From NCBI RefSeq assembly GCF_024756255.1, contig NZ_JANUHB010000005.1, positions 124,001 to 188,000 of the forward strand: 64,000 bases of DNA. Direction: 5' to 3'. The notes under the pieces were generated by a model that searched no databases, was not told the DNA's origin, and saw only the letters and a program-made list of their open reading frames with translations. Positions 22,361 to 32,218 of this stretch are shown here, one piece after another (positions within the stretch are counted from its first letter, which is position 1; every line of letters begins with the position of its first letter). Source of the DNA: Massilia agilis (GTDB taxonomy: Bacteria > Pseudomonadota > Gammaproteobacteria > Burkholderiales > Burkholderiaceae_D). The position numbers and the translations under genes are program-made.

Positions 22361-23587
22361 ATGGCCGTCAATTCTCCCCTGCCTGTCGCGGCAGACCTGA
22401 AACCTGTCAACGGTATTGAACTGGGCTTTGCGCAAGCCGGCATCAAGAAGCCGAACCGCAAGGATGTGCTGGTGATGAAGCTGGCCGAAGGCGCCACCGT
22501 CGCCGGCGTCTTCACCAAGAACCGCTTCTGCGCCGCCCCGGTCCTGGTGAGCAGGGAGCATCTTGCGGCCGGCAAGCCGATCCGCGCACTGGTGGTCAAC
22601 ACCGGCAACGCCAACGCCGGCACCGGCGAGCCGGGCCTGGCCAATGCGCGCCAGACCTGCGCCGAAGTGGCCAAACTGCTCGGGCTGGACGCGCAGCAGG
22701 TGCTGCCGTTTTCGACCGGCGTGATCCTCGAGCCGCTGCCGGTAGAGAAAATCATCGCCGGCCTGCCCGCGGCCGTGGCCAACCTCAAGGCGGACAACTG
22801 GTTCAACGCCGCCGAGTCGATCATGACCACCGACACGCAGCCCAAGGCCGCATCGGCCACCGTGACCATCGGCGGCCACACGGTCACCATGACCGGCATC
22901 AGCAAAGGCGCCGGCATGATCCGTCCGAACATGGCCACCATGCTGGGCTTCTTGGCGATCGACGCCAAGGTGGCGCAGCCGGTGCTGAACGAACTGGTCA
23001 AGCACGCGGCCGACGATTCGTTCAACTGCATCACCATCGACGGCGACACCTCGACCAACGACTCGTTCATCGTCATGGCCACCGGCGCCGGCGCGCTGGA
23101 AGTGAACAGCCTCGATACGCCCGAATACGCGGCGCTGCGCGATGCCGTCACCGAGATCTCGCGCAACCTGGCGCACCAGATCATTCGCGATGGCGAAGGC
23201 GCCACCAAGTTCATCACCGTGACCGTGGATGGCGGCCGCAACGTGGAGGAGTGCCGCACGGTGGCCTACGCGATTGCCCACTCGCCGCTGATCAAGACCG
23301 CGTTCTTCGCATCCGACCCGAACCTGGGCCGCATCCTGTGCGCGATCGGCTACGCCGGCATCGACGACCTCGACACTTCCAAACTCGACCTGTACCTGGA
23401 CGACGTGCTGGTGGTGAAGGCCGGTGGCCGCAACCCGGGCTACCAGGAAGAAGACGGCCAGCGCGTGATGAACAAGCCGGAGATCCTGGTCAACGTGAAG
23501 CTCGCGCGCGGCGACGCCAGCGCAACCGTCTGGACCTGCGACCTGTCGCACGACTACGTGAGCATCAACGCCGACTACCGCTCGTAA
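22361..23587 (+). CDS. argJ: Bifunctional glutamate N-acetyltransferase/ornithine acetyltransferase
   Basis: 408 aa arginine-biosynthesis enzyme that recycles the acetyl group from N-acetylornithine to glutamate. The frame is open further upstream, but similarity to ArgJ starts at [22 protein letters not shown]. The self-cleavage site [14 protein letters not shown] is present (K182-L195), cutting before T193, which becomes the nucleophile of the beta chain. [12 protein letters not shown] and the C-terminal [17 protein letters not shown] are also characteristic. A weak TACAAT lies 31 bases before the ATG. The DUF815 ATPase follows after four bases. Confidence 0.97.
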   Translation: MAVNSPLPVAADLKPVNGIELGFAQAGIKKPNRKDVLVMKLAEGATVAGVFTKNRFCAAPVLVSREHLAAGKPIRALVVNTGNANAGTGEPGLANARQTCAEVAKLLGLDAQQVLPFSTGVILEPLPVEKIIAGLPAAVANLKADNWFNAAESIMTTDTQPKAASATVTIGGHTVTMTGISKGAGMIRPNMATMLGFLAIDAKVAQPVLNELVKHAADDSFNCITIDGDTSTNDSFIVMATGAGALEVNSLDTPEYAALRDAVTEISRNLAHQIIRDGEGATKFITVTVDGGRNVEECRTVAYAIAHSPLIKTAFFASDPNLGRILCAIGYAGIDDLDTSKLDLYLDDVLVVKAGGRNPGYQEEDGQRVMNKPEILVNVKLARGDASATVWTCDLSHDYVSINADYRS

Positions 23588-23591
23588 TCCC

Positions 23592-24482
23592 ATGTCCCAG
23601 CTCGAACAGTTCCTGCAGCGCGCCGAGGCCATGCTGGCGCGCGTGGAGGCGATGCTGCCACCGCCGGTGCCGCGCGAGCCGGACTGGAAGCGCAGCGTTG
23701 CCTTCCGCTGGCGCAAGCGCGCGAGCGGCGGCGGCAAGTACCTGCAGCCGGTGCTGCATGCCTCCACCATCCGGCTCGACGACCTGCAGCACGTGCAAGC
23801 GCAGAAGCAGGCGATCGAGCAGAACACCCGCCAGTTCGTGCGCAAGAAGCCGGCCAACAACGTGCTGCTGACCGGCGCGCGCGGCACCGGCAAGTCTTCG
23901 CTCATCAAGGCCTGCCTGAACCAGTTCGCCGATGACGGCCTGCGCCTGATCGAGGTGGACAAGGCCGACCTGGCCGACCTGCCGGACATCGTGGACCTGG
24001 TGGCCGGCCGGCCGGAGCGCTTCGTGATCTTCTGCGACGACCTGTCGTTCGAAGAAGGCGAGGCTGGCTACAAGGCGCTCAAGGTGGCGCTCGATGGCAG
24101 CATCGCCGCGCAGTCGGACAACGTGCTGATCTACGCAACCTCGAACCGGCGCCACCTGATGCCGGAGAAGATGTCGGACAACGCCGGCTACACGCACGGC
24201 GACGATGGCGACCTGCATCCCGGCGAAACCGTGGAAGAGAAGATCTCGCTGTCCGAGCGCTTTGGGCTGTGGGTGTCGTTCTACTCGTTCAAGCAGGACG
24301 ATTACCTCGACATCGTGGCGCACTGGCTGGGCAGCTTCGGCTGCACGCCGCAGCAGATCGAGGGCGCGCGCGCCGACGCGCTGCGCTGGGCCCTGCAGCG
24401 CGGTTCGCGCTCGGGCCGGGTGGCCTGGCAGTTCGCCAAGGACTATGCCGGCAAACTGGCGGACGGGCAGGCCGATGGTTGA
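23592..24482 (+). CDS. DUF815-family P-loop ATPase
   Basis: 296 aa AAA+ protein. Walker A is TGARGTGKSS (about 94-103), Walker B FVIFCDDLSFEE (about 143-154), and a sensor-like asparagine follows in NVLIYATSNRRHLMPEKM. The family (DUF815) is widespread and of unclear biochemical role; in this order of bacteria it lies between argJ and mutT, as here. Its last eight bases overlap the mutT start, suggesting translational coupling. Confidence 0.9.
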   Translation: MSQLEQFLQRAEAMLARVEAMLPPPVPREPDWKRSVAFRWRKRASGGGKYLQPVLHASTIRLDDLQHVQAQKQAIEQNTRQFVRKKPANNVLLTGARGTGKSSLIKACLNQFADDGLRLIEVDKADLADLPDIVDLVAGRPERFVIFCDDLSFEEGEAGYKALKVALDGSIAAQSDNVLIYATSNRRHLMPEKMSDNAGYTHGDDGDLHPGETVEEKISLSERFGLWVSFYSFKQDDYLDIVAHWLGSFGCTPQQIEGARADALRWALQRGSRSGRVAWQFAKDYAGKLADGQADG

Positions 24483-24915
24483 AGCGAAGCGGCCGGTCGA
24501 TGTCGCGGTCGGCATCCTGTTGCGTCCCAACGGCGATGTGCTGCTCGGCCAGCGGCCGGACGGCAAGCCGTACGCCGGCTACTGGGAATTCCCGGGCGGG
24601 AAAGTGGAGCCGGGCGAGGACATCCTGGCCGCGCTCAAGCGCGAATTCGTCGAGGAGCTCGGCATCGAGGTCATCTCGGCCGAAGAGTGGTGCGGCGTCG
24701 AATACGTATATCCGCATGCGCACGTGCGCCTGCATTTTTTCATCAGCCGCGAATGGCGCGGCGAACCGCAAAGCCTGGAAGGCCAGGCCTTTGCGTGGCA
24801 GGGGCAAGTGGCGGTGACCCCGCTGCTTCCCGCAACCATCCCCTTGCTTGAATGGCTCGATCAGCTGCGCTATGCAAGGCAGGCAGTTAACCAATCTGTT
24901 GAAGGACCGCTGTGA
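24475..24915 (+). CDS. mutT: NUDIX hydrolase, MutT-like (8-oxo-dGTP diphosphatase)
   Basis: 146 aa. The complete Nudix box G-x5-E-x7-R-E-x2-E-E-x-G is at residues 42-63 (GKVEPGE, then REFVEELGI), preceded by YWEFPGG as in E. coli MutT, and [16 protein letters not shown] matches the MutT core. It would remove oxidised dGTP from the nucleotide pool. The ATG overlaps the ATPase gene and the stop overlaps the GTG of dadA. Confidence 0.87.
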   Translation: MVEAKRPVDVAVGILLRPNGDVLLGQRPDGKPYAGYWEFPGGKVEPGEDILAALKREFVEELGIEVISAEEWCGVEYVYPHAHVRLHFFISREWRGEPQSLEGQAFAWQGQVAVTPLLPATIPLLEWLDQLRYARQAVNQSVEGPL

Positions 24916-26213
24916 AAATCATCGTTTTGGGTAGTGGCGTCATCGGCACGACTTCCGCGTATTACCTGGCGAAGGCTGGCCACGAGGTGACCGTCATCGA
25001 TCGCCAGCCGGCTGCCGGCATGGAGACCAGTTATGGCAACGCCGGCGAAATCTCGCCGGGCTATGCGACGCCGTGGGCCGGCCCCGGCGTGCCGGCCAAG
25101 GCCGTGAAGTGGCTGCTGATGAAGCACAGCCCGCTGGTGGTGCGCGCCAGGTTCGATCCGGACATGTGGAGCTGGATGCTGCAGATGCTCGCCAACTGCA
25201 ACCACAAGAGCTACGAGATCAACAAGCGCCGCATGGTGCGCATCGCCGAGTACAGCCGCGACGTGCTCAAGCAGCTGCGCGCGGACACGGGCATCACCTA
25301 CGACGATCGTGCGATGGGCACGCTGCAGCTGTTCCGCACCCAGAAGCAGCTCGATGCCGCCGCCACCGACATCGCCGTGCTGCAGCAGTCGGGCGTGCCG
25401 TACAACGTGCTCGACCCGAAGGGTTGCGAGCTGGCCGAGCCGGCGCTGGCCAAAGTGCGCGGCAGCTTTGTCGGCGGCCTGCAGCTGCCGGGCGACGAGA
25501 CTGGCGACTGCTTCAAGTTCACCCAGAAGCTGGCCGAGATGGCCAAGGAGCTGGGCGTCACGTTCCGCCACGAGGTCACCATCGAGAACCTGGTCACCGA
25601 AGGCGACAGGATCGTCGGCGTGAAGACCTCGAAAGGGGAGCTCAAGGCCGACCACTACGTGCTGGCGCTGGGCAGCTATTCGCCCTTCCTGCTGCGCCGG
25701 ATCGGCATCAAGATCCCGGTGTACCCGGTCAAGGGCTACTCGATCACGGTGCCGATTCTTGACGCCAGCGGCGCGCCGGAATCGACGGTGATGGACGAGA
25801 CCTACAAGGTGGCGATCACGCGCCTGGGCGACCGCATCCGCGTGGGTGGCACGGCCGAGCTGACCGGCTTTGACCTGACCCTGCGCCAGGCCCGCCGCGA
25901 GACGCTGGAGCACTCGGTGACCTCGCTGTTCCCGCAAGGCGGCGACGTGTCCAAGGCCGAGTTCTGGTGCGGCCTGCGCCCGAATACGCCGGACGGCACG
26001 CCGATCGTCGGCCCCACGCCGTACCGCAACCTGTTCCTCAACACCGGCCACGGCACGCTGGGCTGGACCATGTCCTGCGGCTCGGCGCGCGTGACGGCCG
26101 ACATCCTGTCGGGCCGCCAGCCGGACATCTCGCTCGAAGGCCTGTTCATGGACCGCTACGGCAGCATCAACAAGCCGGTGCAGGTGCCGAGCGGGATCGT
26201 GGTCGCGGCGTAA
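24912..26213 (+). CDS. dadA: D-amino acid dehydrogenase small subunit
   Basis: 433 aa FAD-dependent dehydrogenase that oxidises D-amino acids such as D-alanine and passes electrons to the respiratory chain at the inner membrane. The N-terminal FAD fold is [44 protein letters not shown] and the C-terminal [17 protein letters not shown] and [14 protein letters not shown] are DadA landmarks. The start is GTG overlapping the mutT stop. Directly followed by an inverted pair of REP-like repeats and a convergent LysR gene, which may regulate it, though LysR regulators are more often divergent. Confidence 0.95.
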   Translation: MKIIVLGSGVIGTTSAYYLAKAGHEVTVIDRQPAAGMETSYGNAGEISPGYATPWAGPGVPAKAVKWLLMKHSPLVVRARFDPDMWSWMLQMLANCNHKSYEINKRRMVRIAEYSRDVLKQLRADTGITYDDRAMGTLQLFRTQKQLDAAATDIAVLQQSGVPYNVLDPKGCELAEPALAKVRGSFVGGLQLPGDETGDCFKFTQKLAEMAKELGVTFRHEVTIENLVTEGDRIVGVKTSKGELKADHYVLALGSYSPFLLRRIGIKIPVYPVKGYSITVPILDASGAPESTVMDETYKVAITRLGDRIRVGGTAELTGFDLTLRQARRETLEHSVTSLFPQGGDVSKAEFWCGLRPNTPDGTPIVGPTPYRNLFLNTGHGTLGWTMSCGSARVTADILSGRQPDISLEGLFMDRYGSINKPVQVPSGIVVAA

Positions 26214-26235
26214 GCAGCACTGCTAAAGAAAGCAC

Positions 26236-26339
26236 GTCGTCCCCGCGAAGGCGGGGACCCATGCTGAGCCAGTAAACACGCGATCAGCTGGTCTGGTGCT
26301 GCAAACGGTCCATGGGTCCCCGCCTGCGCGGGGACGACG
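26236..26339. repeat. GTCGTCCCCGCG-type REP-like inverted pair
   Basis: A forward unit GTCGTCCCCGCGAAGGCG...ACCCAT (26236-26262) and a reverse unit ATGGGTCCCCGCC...GGGGACGAC (26312-26338) separated by about 50 bases. Each unit is itself a small palindrome (CCCCGC / GCGGGG). It lies between the convergent ends of dadA and the LysR gene. Confidence 0.85.
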
Positions 26340-26351
26340 TAGCAGGGGGGC

Positions 26352-27293
26352 TCAGTCGTGCTCCGACACCGCCGGAATGCGCGTGACCGTCTCGCGCACC
26401 CACTTGTGCACCGGATGGCGCATGTCGCGCTCGTGCCAGAGCATGTCCACGTACACGATGGGCAGCTGGAACGGCAGCACTTTCACCTCCAGCTGGTCGG
26501 CGAAGTTCGACGCCTCGATCAGGTGATGCGGCACCACCGCGATCAGGTCGCTGCACGCGACCATGTGGAAGGCCGTGGAAAACTGGTTCACCGTCAGCGC
26601 GATGCGGCGCGACTTGCCCAGCGTGGCCAGCACGTCGTCCGCCGGCCCGGACGGGCTGCCGGAAAAGCTCACCAGCAGGTGCAGCGCCTCGCAGTAGCGG
26701 TCGATCGTCAGTTCCTGGTCCGCCAGCGGATGCCCCTTGCGCATGATGCACATCGGCTCGCCGCTGTACAGGCGCAGGTGGTGCAGCGTCACGTCGCGCT
26801 GCTGGCCTTCGCGCAGCTGCGCCACAATGCCGGGGAAGGAGCCGACCGCAAGGTCGGCGTCGGCGTTGAGCAGCATCGGCCGCGGGTCGCGTCCGGGCAG
26901 CGGGATCATGCGGATGTCGATGCCCGGCGCCTGCTTGCGAATGCGCTCCATCAGCTGCGGCAGCAGCAGGTTGGCGGTGGAGTCGGCCATCGCGATGCGC
27001 AGGCTGGCCTTGGCGGTGGAGATGTCGAAGTGCTCCGGCGCCAGCACGTTTTCCAGGCTGGCCAGCGCGGCGCGCACCGTGGGCCACAGTTCTTCGGCGC
27101 GCGGGGTCGGCTTCATGCCGCGCGCGGTGCGCACCAGGATGTCGTCGTTGGCTGCTTCGCGCAGGCGCTTGAGTGCGTTCGAAACGGCCGGCTGGGTGGT
27201 GGACAAGCGCTCGGCGGCGCGAGTGATGTTTTGCTCGGTCATGACCGCATCGAAAATGCGGAGCAGGTTCAGGTCGAACGTCTGGAAGTTCAT
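26352..27293 (-). CDS. LysR-family transcriptional regulator
   Basis: 313 aa from MNFQTFDLNLLRIF, the usual LysR start; the frame stays open upstream without coding character. The winged helix-turn-helix is at about residues 21-42 (QNITRAAERLSTTQPAVSNALKRLR), followed by a periplasmic-binding-protein-like effector domain (ASLRIAMADSTANLLLPQLM onward). The closest recognisable group is the NodD/SyrM/LeuO-like LysR branch. Effector and targets are unknown; it is convergent with dadA. Confidence 0.9.
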   Translation of the reverse strand: MNFQTFDLNLLRIFDAVMTEQNITRAAERLSTTQPAVSNALKRLREAANDDILVRTARGMKPTPRAEELWPTVRAALASLENVLAPEHFDISTAKASLRIAMADSTANLLLPQLMERIRKQAPGIDIRMIPLPGRDPRPMLLNADADLAVGSFPGIVAQLREGQQRDVTLHHLRLYSGEPMCIMRKGHPLADQELTIDRYCEALHLLVSFSGSPSGPADDVLATLGKSRRIALTVNQFSTAFHMVACSDLIAVVPHHLIEASNFADQLEVKVLPFQLPIVYVDMLWHERDMRHPVHKWVRETVTRIPAVSEHD

Positions 27294-27457
27294 CGATAAA
27301 GATCCCGGCCGGTGAAAGACTATCCTTGGATTGAATAGCGCGGACGACCAATGATGTGGTCGCTGGCAGCCCGTCTCATTATGATGACTCCGGCGACTTT
27401 TAACAAATGCGCTGGAATCATGTGGATATGCGATTCGCGCGCGGTGCTGGCGTTGCT

Positions 27458-27511
27458 TGAACGCGTGGGCAGGGAGAGGCTGGGCAGTGCCCAGCCGAGC
27501 GCCCACCCTAC
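27458..27511. repeat. GTAGGGTGGGC-type palindrome, copy 4 (diverged)
   Basis: Reverse-oriented copy starting TGAACGCGTGGGC and ending GCCCACCCTAC, with an expanded centre containing CTGGGC / GCCCAG. Located between the LysR and yacG genes, which are both on the minus strand. Confidence 0.65.
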
Positions 27512-27531
27512 CGAAGCCGGGTGGAACGGGC

Positions 27532-27714
27532 TTACTCGTCCGCCAGCGGATCGTCCTGCTTGTCGGTGGGATTGGCAGCGGGGATGGTGTACTTTTCCTC
27601 GGCCCAGGCGCCAAGGTCGATCTGCTTGCAGCGTTCGGAGCAGAACGGGCGGTATTTGTTCTTTTCCGTCCACTCGACCTTGTTGCCGCAGGTCGGGCAG
27701 GAGACAACGGTCAT
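27532..27714 (-). CDS. yacG: DNA gyrase inhibitor YacG (zinc-binding)
   Basis: 60 aa zinc-finger protein. The four metal-binding cysteines are C6, C9, C25 and C29 ([12 protein letters not shown] and [19 protein letters not shown]). YacG binds GyrB and inhibits gyrase. It ends the pilD-coaE-zapD-yacG group, starting 10 bases after zapD. Confidence 0.95.
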   Translation of the reverse strand: MTVVSCPTCGNKVEWTEKNKYRPFCSERCKQIDLGAWAEEKYTIPAANPTDKQDDPLADE

Positions 27715-27724
27715 CGCAAAAACC

Positions 27725-28480
27725 TCAGAAGTTGCAGAGCGTGAGCTCGAACGGCACGTCTTCTTCCAGCGACTTGGGCTTCAGGTCGCCGCCCTGGGTG
27801 GTAAAGCGCACCCACAGCATGTACTTGTTCGCCGAAATCTCGGGAATCGCGCCCAGCGTTTCGTCCAGCGACAGCCGCAGCATCTGGTATACCTTGCCCT
27901 GCAGCATTTGCTGGTAGCTGCCGGCCACCGCGATCATCTTGACCGGACGGCCCGAGTCGCGCAGCAGGCGCAGCACCAGGCCGAGCGCGTCGAACAGCGG
28001 GGTCAGCGGCGCGAACCAGTTCATGATGTCCTGGAAGCGCTGCTCGGCCGGGCGCTTTTGCCATGCGTAGTAAGAGGGTAGATCAAATTCGCAGGCGCCG
28101 CCGGGGATGATCGTGCGGCCCCGGATGCTCATCAGCCATTCGTTGTCGCGCACGTTCTGGCCGGTCTTGCCTTGGGCGTTGACCAGCGCGCTGCTGACCG
28201 CGTCCAGCTCGGCCAGCACGGCGTCCAGCGCCTCGGTGGCCACGTTCGGGTTGCTGCGGTAGGAAAGCAGGCTCTGCTTCTGGCGCTCCAGCTCCTGCAG
28301 CAGGTCGGATTTGAGGTCGGCTCGTCCAGCCACTTCCAGCATGTCGAAGATCGTCGACAGCGCCACGTGATGCTGCATCGCGTGCTCTTGATGCACGAAG
28401 AACTTGAACTTCTCGTACAGGTCTTCCAGCCGCAACAACGTGCGAATGCGCTCGTTGAAAGGGTATTCGTAGACGATCAA
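27725..28480 (-). CDS. zapD: Cell division protein ZapD
   Basis: 251 aa FtsZ-bundling factor (formerly YacF/DUF1342) that stabilises the Z-ring through the FtsZ C-terminal tail. The frame is open well upstream, but the family begins at [18 protein letters not shown], so I place the start at TTG (28480), eight bases after AGAGGA. No in-frame ATG or GTG fits. [20 protein letters not shown] is the conserved core. Between coaE and yacG, as in other betaproteobacteria. Confidence 0.9.
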   Translation of the reverse strand: MIVYEYPFNERIRTLLRLEDLYEKFKFFVHQEHAMQHHVALSTIFDMLEVAGRADLKSDLLQELERQKQSLLSYRSNPNVATEALDAVLAELDAVSSALVNAQGKTGQNVRDNEWLMSIRGRTIIPGGACEFDLPSYYAWQKRPAEQRFQDIMNWFAPLTPLFDALGLVLRLLRDSGRPVKMIAVAGSYQQMLQGKVYQMLRLSLDETLGAIPEISANKYMLWVRFTTQGGDLKPKSLEEDVPFELTLCNF

Positions 28481-28559
28481 AATAACATTCCTCTGAATGT
28501 AGGCTGGCGAGCAACCCCGTGATTCTGAACCAAGCGGCGCAAAATTACAAACTCTGACG

Positions 28560-29207
28560 TTACATTGTTGCCATTCTGGCTGCCTGGGCCAGGTAGAACG
28601 CGTGTGCGCGCTCGATCTGGGGGGCCAGCAGCTCCATTCCATCGTCGTTCAGGATGACGTCGTCGGCCGCATCCAGCCGCTGTTGCCGGCTCGCCTGCGC
28701 CGCCATGATGGCCCGCACCTGGCCCTCCGGCAGGCGGCTGCGCGCCATCACCCGCTGCACCTGCAGCTCCTCGGGGCAGTCGATCACCAGGATGCGGCTG
28801 ACGCGCCCGGCCCACGTGCCGGACTCGATCAGCAGCGGCACCACGAACATGACGTAAGGGCCGGTGGCGATCGCAGCCGCCGCAATGGTCGCTTCGCGGA
28901 TCTTCGGGTGCAGGATCGCTTCCAGGCGCGTGCGTGCGCCCGGGTCGGTAAATACGAGGTTGCGCATCCGGGCGCGGTCGAGGGCGCCGTCGGCGGTGGC
29001 GAATTCCTGTCCGAACTCGGCCAGCAGGGCGGGCATGGCGGCGCCGTGCGGCGCGGTGAGGGCGTGGGCGATCTGGTCGGTGTCGATGACCGAGGCGCCG
29101 CGGGCGGCAAACTGGTCGGCCACGGTGGTCTTGCCGCAGCCGATGCCGCCGGTCAGGCCGACGGTGAACAGTTTTCCTTGGCCAGGTTCCATTGACGGTT
29201 CAGGCAC
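28560..29207 (-). CDS. coaE: Dephospho-CoA kinase
   Basis: 215 aa enzyme for the last step of CoA synthesis. The P-loop is GGIGCGKTT (20-28), followed by [10 protein letters not shown] and the LID segment [16 protein letters not shown]. The start used is GTG overlapping the pilD stop by eight bases; an ATG five codons later ([13 protein letters not shown]) is an alternative. Downstream zapD begins after a 79-base gap. Confidence 0.96.
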   Translation of the reverse strand: MPEPSMEPGQGKLFTVGLTGGIGCGKTTVADQFAARGASVIDTDQIAHALTAPHGAAMPALLAEFGQEFATADGALDRARMRNLVFTDPGARTRLEAILHPKIREATIAAAAIATGPYVMFVVPLLIESGTWAGRVSRILVIDCPEELQVQRVMARSRLPEGQVRAIMAAQASRQQRLDAADDVILNDDGMELLAPQIERAHAFYLAQAARMATM

Positions 29208-30072
29208 CCAACAGGGTCTGCGTATAGCGCGCGATCGGGCCGCCGTACAGCAGGGCGATCAGGCCCGCCGCCGCCAGGTAGGGGCCGAACGGGATCGGCT
29301 TGTCGCGCCCACGTTTGGCAAAGACGATCAGGCTGATGCCGACCAGCGCGCCCACCACCGACGACAGCAGGATGATGGTCGGCAGCGCCTTCCAGCCCAG
29401 CCAGGCGCCCAGCGCCGCGAGCAGCTTGAAGTCACCATAGCCCATTCCTTCCTTGCCCGTCGCAAGCTTGAAGAGCCAGTACACCGACCACAGCGCCAGG
29501 TAACCGGCCGCCGCGCCGATCACCGCATCGGCCAGCGGCACGAAGGTGCCATTCAGGTTCAGCAGCAGCCCGGCCCACAGCAGCGGGTAGGTCAGGTCGT
29601 CCGGCAGCAACTGGGTGTCGTAGTCGATGAAGGTCATCGCCACCAGCAGGTAGGTAAACAGCAGGGTGGCCAGGCCCATCCAGCCGCTGCCGAAGGTCCA
29701 CACCATCAGCCCCGACAGCAGCCCGGTGAGCAGCTCGATCGCCGGGTAGCGCGCCGAAATCGGGGCCTTGCAGGCGCTGCACTTGCCGCGCAGGACCAGC
29801 CAGCTGATGACCGGGATGTTTTCCAGCGCCGTGATCTGGTGGCCGCAATGCGGGCAGCGCGAGCGCGGCACCATCAAATTGAAGCGGTCGGTGTGCGGCA
29901 GCTCCTTGCCCATCTCGTGCGCGACGTAGTTGTCCGACTCGCGCTGCATCATCACCGGGATGCGGTGGATCACCACGTTCAGGAAACTGCCGATCAACAG
30001 TCCCAGCACCACCGCGGCGATGGTCGGCGCAAGCGAGGTGGGCGCGGCGAAGAGTAGCGATTCCGGTGGCAT
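29200..30072 (-). CDS. pilD: Type IV prepilin peptidase/N-methyltransferase
   Basis: 290 aa polytopic aspartyl protease that cleaves and methylates type IV pilins and related pseudopilins. Zinc-binding cysteine pairs are C73-x2-C76 and C98-x2-C101; the catalytic aspartates are in FIDYDTQLLPD (D150 region) and GMGYGDFKLL (D214). The start MPPESLLFAAP is chosen over an upstream in-frame ATG because the extra N-terminus is not membrane-like. pilD normally follows pilB-pilC directly; here it is 7.6 kb away from pilC. Confidence 0.95.
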   Translation of the reverse strand: MPPESLLFAAPTSLAPTIAAVVLGLLIGSFLNVVIHRIPVMMQRESDNYVAHEMGKELPHTDRFNLMVPRSRCPHCGHQITALENIPVISWLVLRGKCSACKAPISARYPAIELLTGLLSGLMVWTFGSGWMGLATLLFTYLLVAMTFIDYDTQLLPDDLTYPLLWAGLLLNLNGTFVPLADAVIGAAAGYLALWSVYWLFKLATGKEGMGYGDFKLLAALGAWLGWKALPTIILLSSVVGALVGISLIVFAKRGRDKPIPFGPYLAAAGLIALLYGGPIARYTQTLLGA

Positions 30073-30274
30073 ACGGCTCCAGTCTGGTCGAGAAATAATT
30101 CTTGTAATCAATCTTATTGTAGGGGGTTTTGGCTGGTTTGGCGAAGCCGGGTTTAGCGGGCTCATCCTTGTTGAGCGGGCGCCGCCGACAGATCGAACCC
30201 GTTTGTCCGAGATCAGCCGTACCGGCGCCCGGCCCCGCTACGCTGCACTCATGCCAACTGCATCGGGGCGGTCC

Positions 30275-30775
30275 ATGACTACGTTAGCAGGGGAGGCACT
30301 GGCTCCCGATTTCGATACCGATTATTTCCGCGCCGCGCTGTCGCAGTTTGCGACCGGCATCACGGTGGTGATGACCCGCGCACCGGACGGCAACCTGCAC
30401 GGGCTGACCGTCAATTCGTTCAACTCCGTCTCGCTGCAGCCGCCGCTGGTGCTGTGGAGCCTGGCCAACACGGCGCGCAGCATGGCCGCCTTCAGCACCG
30501 CATCGCACTACACCGTCAACGTGCTGGCCGCCAGCCAGCTCGACCTGGCGCTGCGTTTTTCGCGCAACGTGGGCAACCGCTTCGAGGCGCTCGACTACCT
30601 GTGTTCCGACAAGGGCATGCCCATCTTGCCCGGCGTGGCCGCGTGGTTCGAGTGCCGCAACCGCAGCCGCTACCTGGAGGGCGACCACGTCATCTTCGTC
30701 GGCCAGGTCGAGCGCTGCCACGTCAACCCGACCAAGCCGCTCGGCTTTCACGGCGGTAAATTCATCGCCATCTGA
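30275..30775 (+). CDS. Flavin reductase-like domain protein
   Basis: 166 aa with the flavin-reductase (DIM6/NTAB) fold: FRAALSQFATGITVVMTRAPDG at the N-terminus, GLTVNSFNSVSLQPPLVLWSL, and GDHVIFVGQVERC near the C-terminus. Such proteins reduce FMN/FAD for a partner oxygenase or act as flavoproteins. The ATG chosen is preceded by GGGGCGG; an in-frame ATG 24 bases earlier is possible. Only 15 bases separate it from the next gene, so the two form an operon. Confidence 0.85.
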   Translation: MTTLAGEALAPDFDTDYFRAALSQFATGITVVMTRAPDGNLHGLTVNSFNSVSLQPPLVLWSLANTARSMAAFSTASHYTVNVLAASQLDLALRFSRNVGNRFEALDYLCSDKGMPILPGVAAWFECRNRSRYLEGDHVIFVGQVERCHVNPTKPLGFHGGKFIAI

Positions 30776-30790
30776 CCCTGGGACGCCATC

Positions 30791-32167
30791 ATGCAACGAA
30801 ATCGCCTCAGCTTCGTCAACCACGCCAGCTTCATCGTCGAAAACGACAGCGCCCTGTTGCTGGTCGATCCATGGCTGGAAGGCCCGGCCTTCAACAACGG
30901 CTGGAGCCTGCTCGACCAGTCCACCAGCAGCGAGGCGCTCATCGCGCGCCTGAACAAGGCGGGCCTGCCGGTCTTCATCTGGTTTTCGCACGAGCACCCG
31001 GACCATTTCTCGATACCTTTCCTCAAGAAATTCAAGGAACAGTTCCGCGGCATCGCCACCTTCCTGTTCCAGCACACGCTGGACAAGCGCGTGGTCGGCT
31101 ACCTGCGCAAGAACGGCCTGGACGTGGCCGAGTGCAAAGAAGGCGTGGCGGTCGCGCTCGGGCACGACATGCGGATCACAGTGTTCCCGTTCAGCGATGG
31201 CGACTCCTGGTGCCTGATCAACAGCGGCGGGCGCACCATCGTCAACCTGAACGACTGCGCGCTGACCACCGACAAGCACTGCCGGGCCGTCAAGTCCAGG
31301 CTGGATGCGCTGGCGCCGCGGGTGGATTATCTGTTCACGCAGTTCGGGTATGCCAATTGGGTCGGCAATCCGGGGCAGTCCAGCCTGCACCGCGCTGCCG
31401 CGCGCGAAAAGATCGGCCGGATCGCGCTGCAGCTGGAGCACCTCAAGCCCAGGGTGACCGTGCCGTTTGCCTCGTTCGTGTATTTCAGCGCAACGGACAA
31501 CGCCTACCTGAACGAGCAGCAGAACACGCCGCAGGACATCGTGGCCGCGCCTGCGCTGTCGCGCTGGTCGCACACGATCCGGTTCCTACGGCCGGGCAGC
31601 ACGGTGGACCTGGACAGCGACAGCGCGGCCAGCCTCACGCGCGAGCACGAGCTGGCGCTGGCGCACTGGACCGGGCGGCTTGACCAGCGCACGCGCCTGC
31701 TGCCGGCGGCGCCCGAAGTGCCGCTGGCCGACATCAAGTCTGCCTTCCTCAAGTATCGATCGTCGATGGCCGAAAGCCTGCACGGGCTGCCGGCGGCGCT
31801 GGAATTTGCGCGGCGCATCCAGCCGCTGGTGATCCATGTGTCCGACCTGCAGCAGACGGTGCAGGTCTCGTACCGGCAGGGGTGGAAGGTGTTGCAGCGC
31901 GACGCGGCCTTCCACGTGGCGATGAGCTCGAATAACGCCGCCTTCCTGTTCAAGAACGAATACGGCTTCGACACGACCCAGGTGAACGGGCGCTTTCGCA
32001 CCGCGCATGCGCAGGCGCTGGGCGTGTTCAGCCGCTTCTTCCTGCCGCAGCGAATGGCAAAGAACGGCTACGACCGGCGCCGGCCGCTGCACACCGTGCG
32101 CTACCTCGCGCGCAACGCGCTGGCGCGGGCCGGGCGCCAGTTGCAGACGGCCTTGCGGCTGTCCTGA
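30791..32167 (+). CDS. MBL-fold metallohydrolase-like protein
   Basis: 458 aa. The N-terminal half has a metallo-beta-lactamase core: an early ALLLVDPWLEGPAF strand and the metal motif H67-E-H-P-D-H72, with later DYLFTQFGYANW. The C-terminal ~200 residues are helical and lack a motif I can name. Overall organisation resembles the UlaG/CmaH-like branch of the superfamily. The reaction is unknown; co-transcription with a flavin reductase suggests a redox or oxygenase-related pathway, which is only inference. Confidence 0.75.
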   Translation: MQRNRLSFVNHASFIVENDSALLLVDPWLEGPAFNNGWSLLDQSTSSEALIARLNKAGLPVFIWFSHEHPDHFSIPFLKKFKEQFRGIATFLFQHTLDKRVVGYLRKNGLDVAECKEGVAVALGHDMRITVFPFSDGDSWCLINSGGRTIVNLNDCALTTDKHCRAVKSRLDALAPRVDYLFTQFGYANWVGNPGQSSLHRAAAREKIGRIALQLEHLKPRVTVPFASFVYFSATDNAYLNEQQNTPQDIVAAPALSRWSHTIRFLRPGSTVDLDSDSAASLTREHELALAHWTGRLDQRTRLLPAAPEVPLADIKSAFLKYRSSMAESLHGLPAALEFARRIQPLVIHVSDLQQTVQVSYRQGWKVLQRDAAFHVAMSSNNAAFLFKNEYGFDTTQVNGRFRTAHAQALGVFSRFFLPQRMAKNGYDRRRPLHTVRYLARNALARAGRQLQTALRLS

Positions 32168-32177
32168 GTTAAGGTTC

Positions 32178-32218
32178 GCCGCGCGCGGAGCACGGCGTCA
32201 CGGCAAAGCGCGCGCGGC
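32178..32218. terminator. Bidirectional hairpin between convergent genes
   Basis: GCCGCGCGCG (32178-32187) and CGCGCGCGGC (32209-32218) are perfect 10-bp inverted repeats lying exactly between the two convergent stop codons. There is no T-run, so it may instead be Rho-assisted or simply structural. Confidence 0.4.

Noticed and set aside
26352-27707. A longer LysR protein starting about 138 codons upstream
   Set aside because: The additional N-terminus crosses a dispersed palindrome and part of yacG on the same strand, and the winged-helix start of LysR proteins fits the ATG at 27293.
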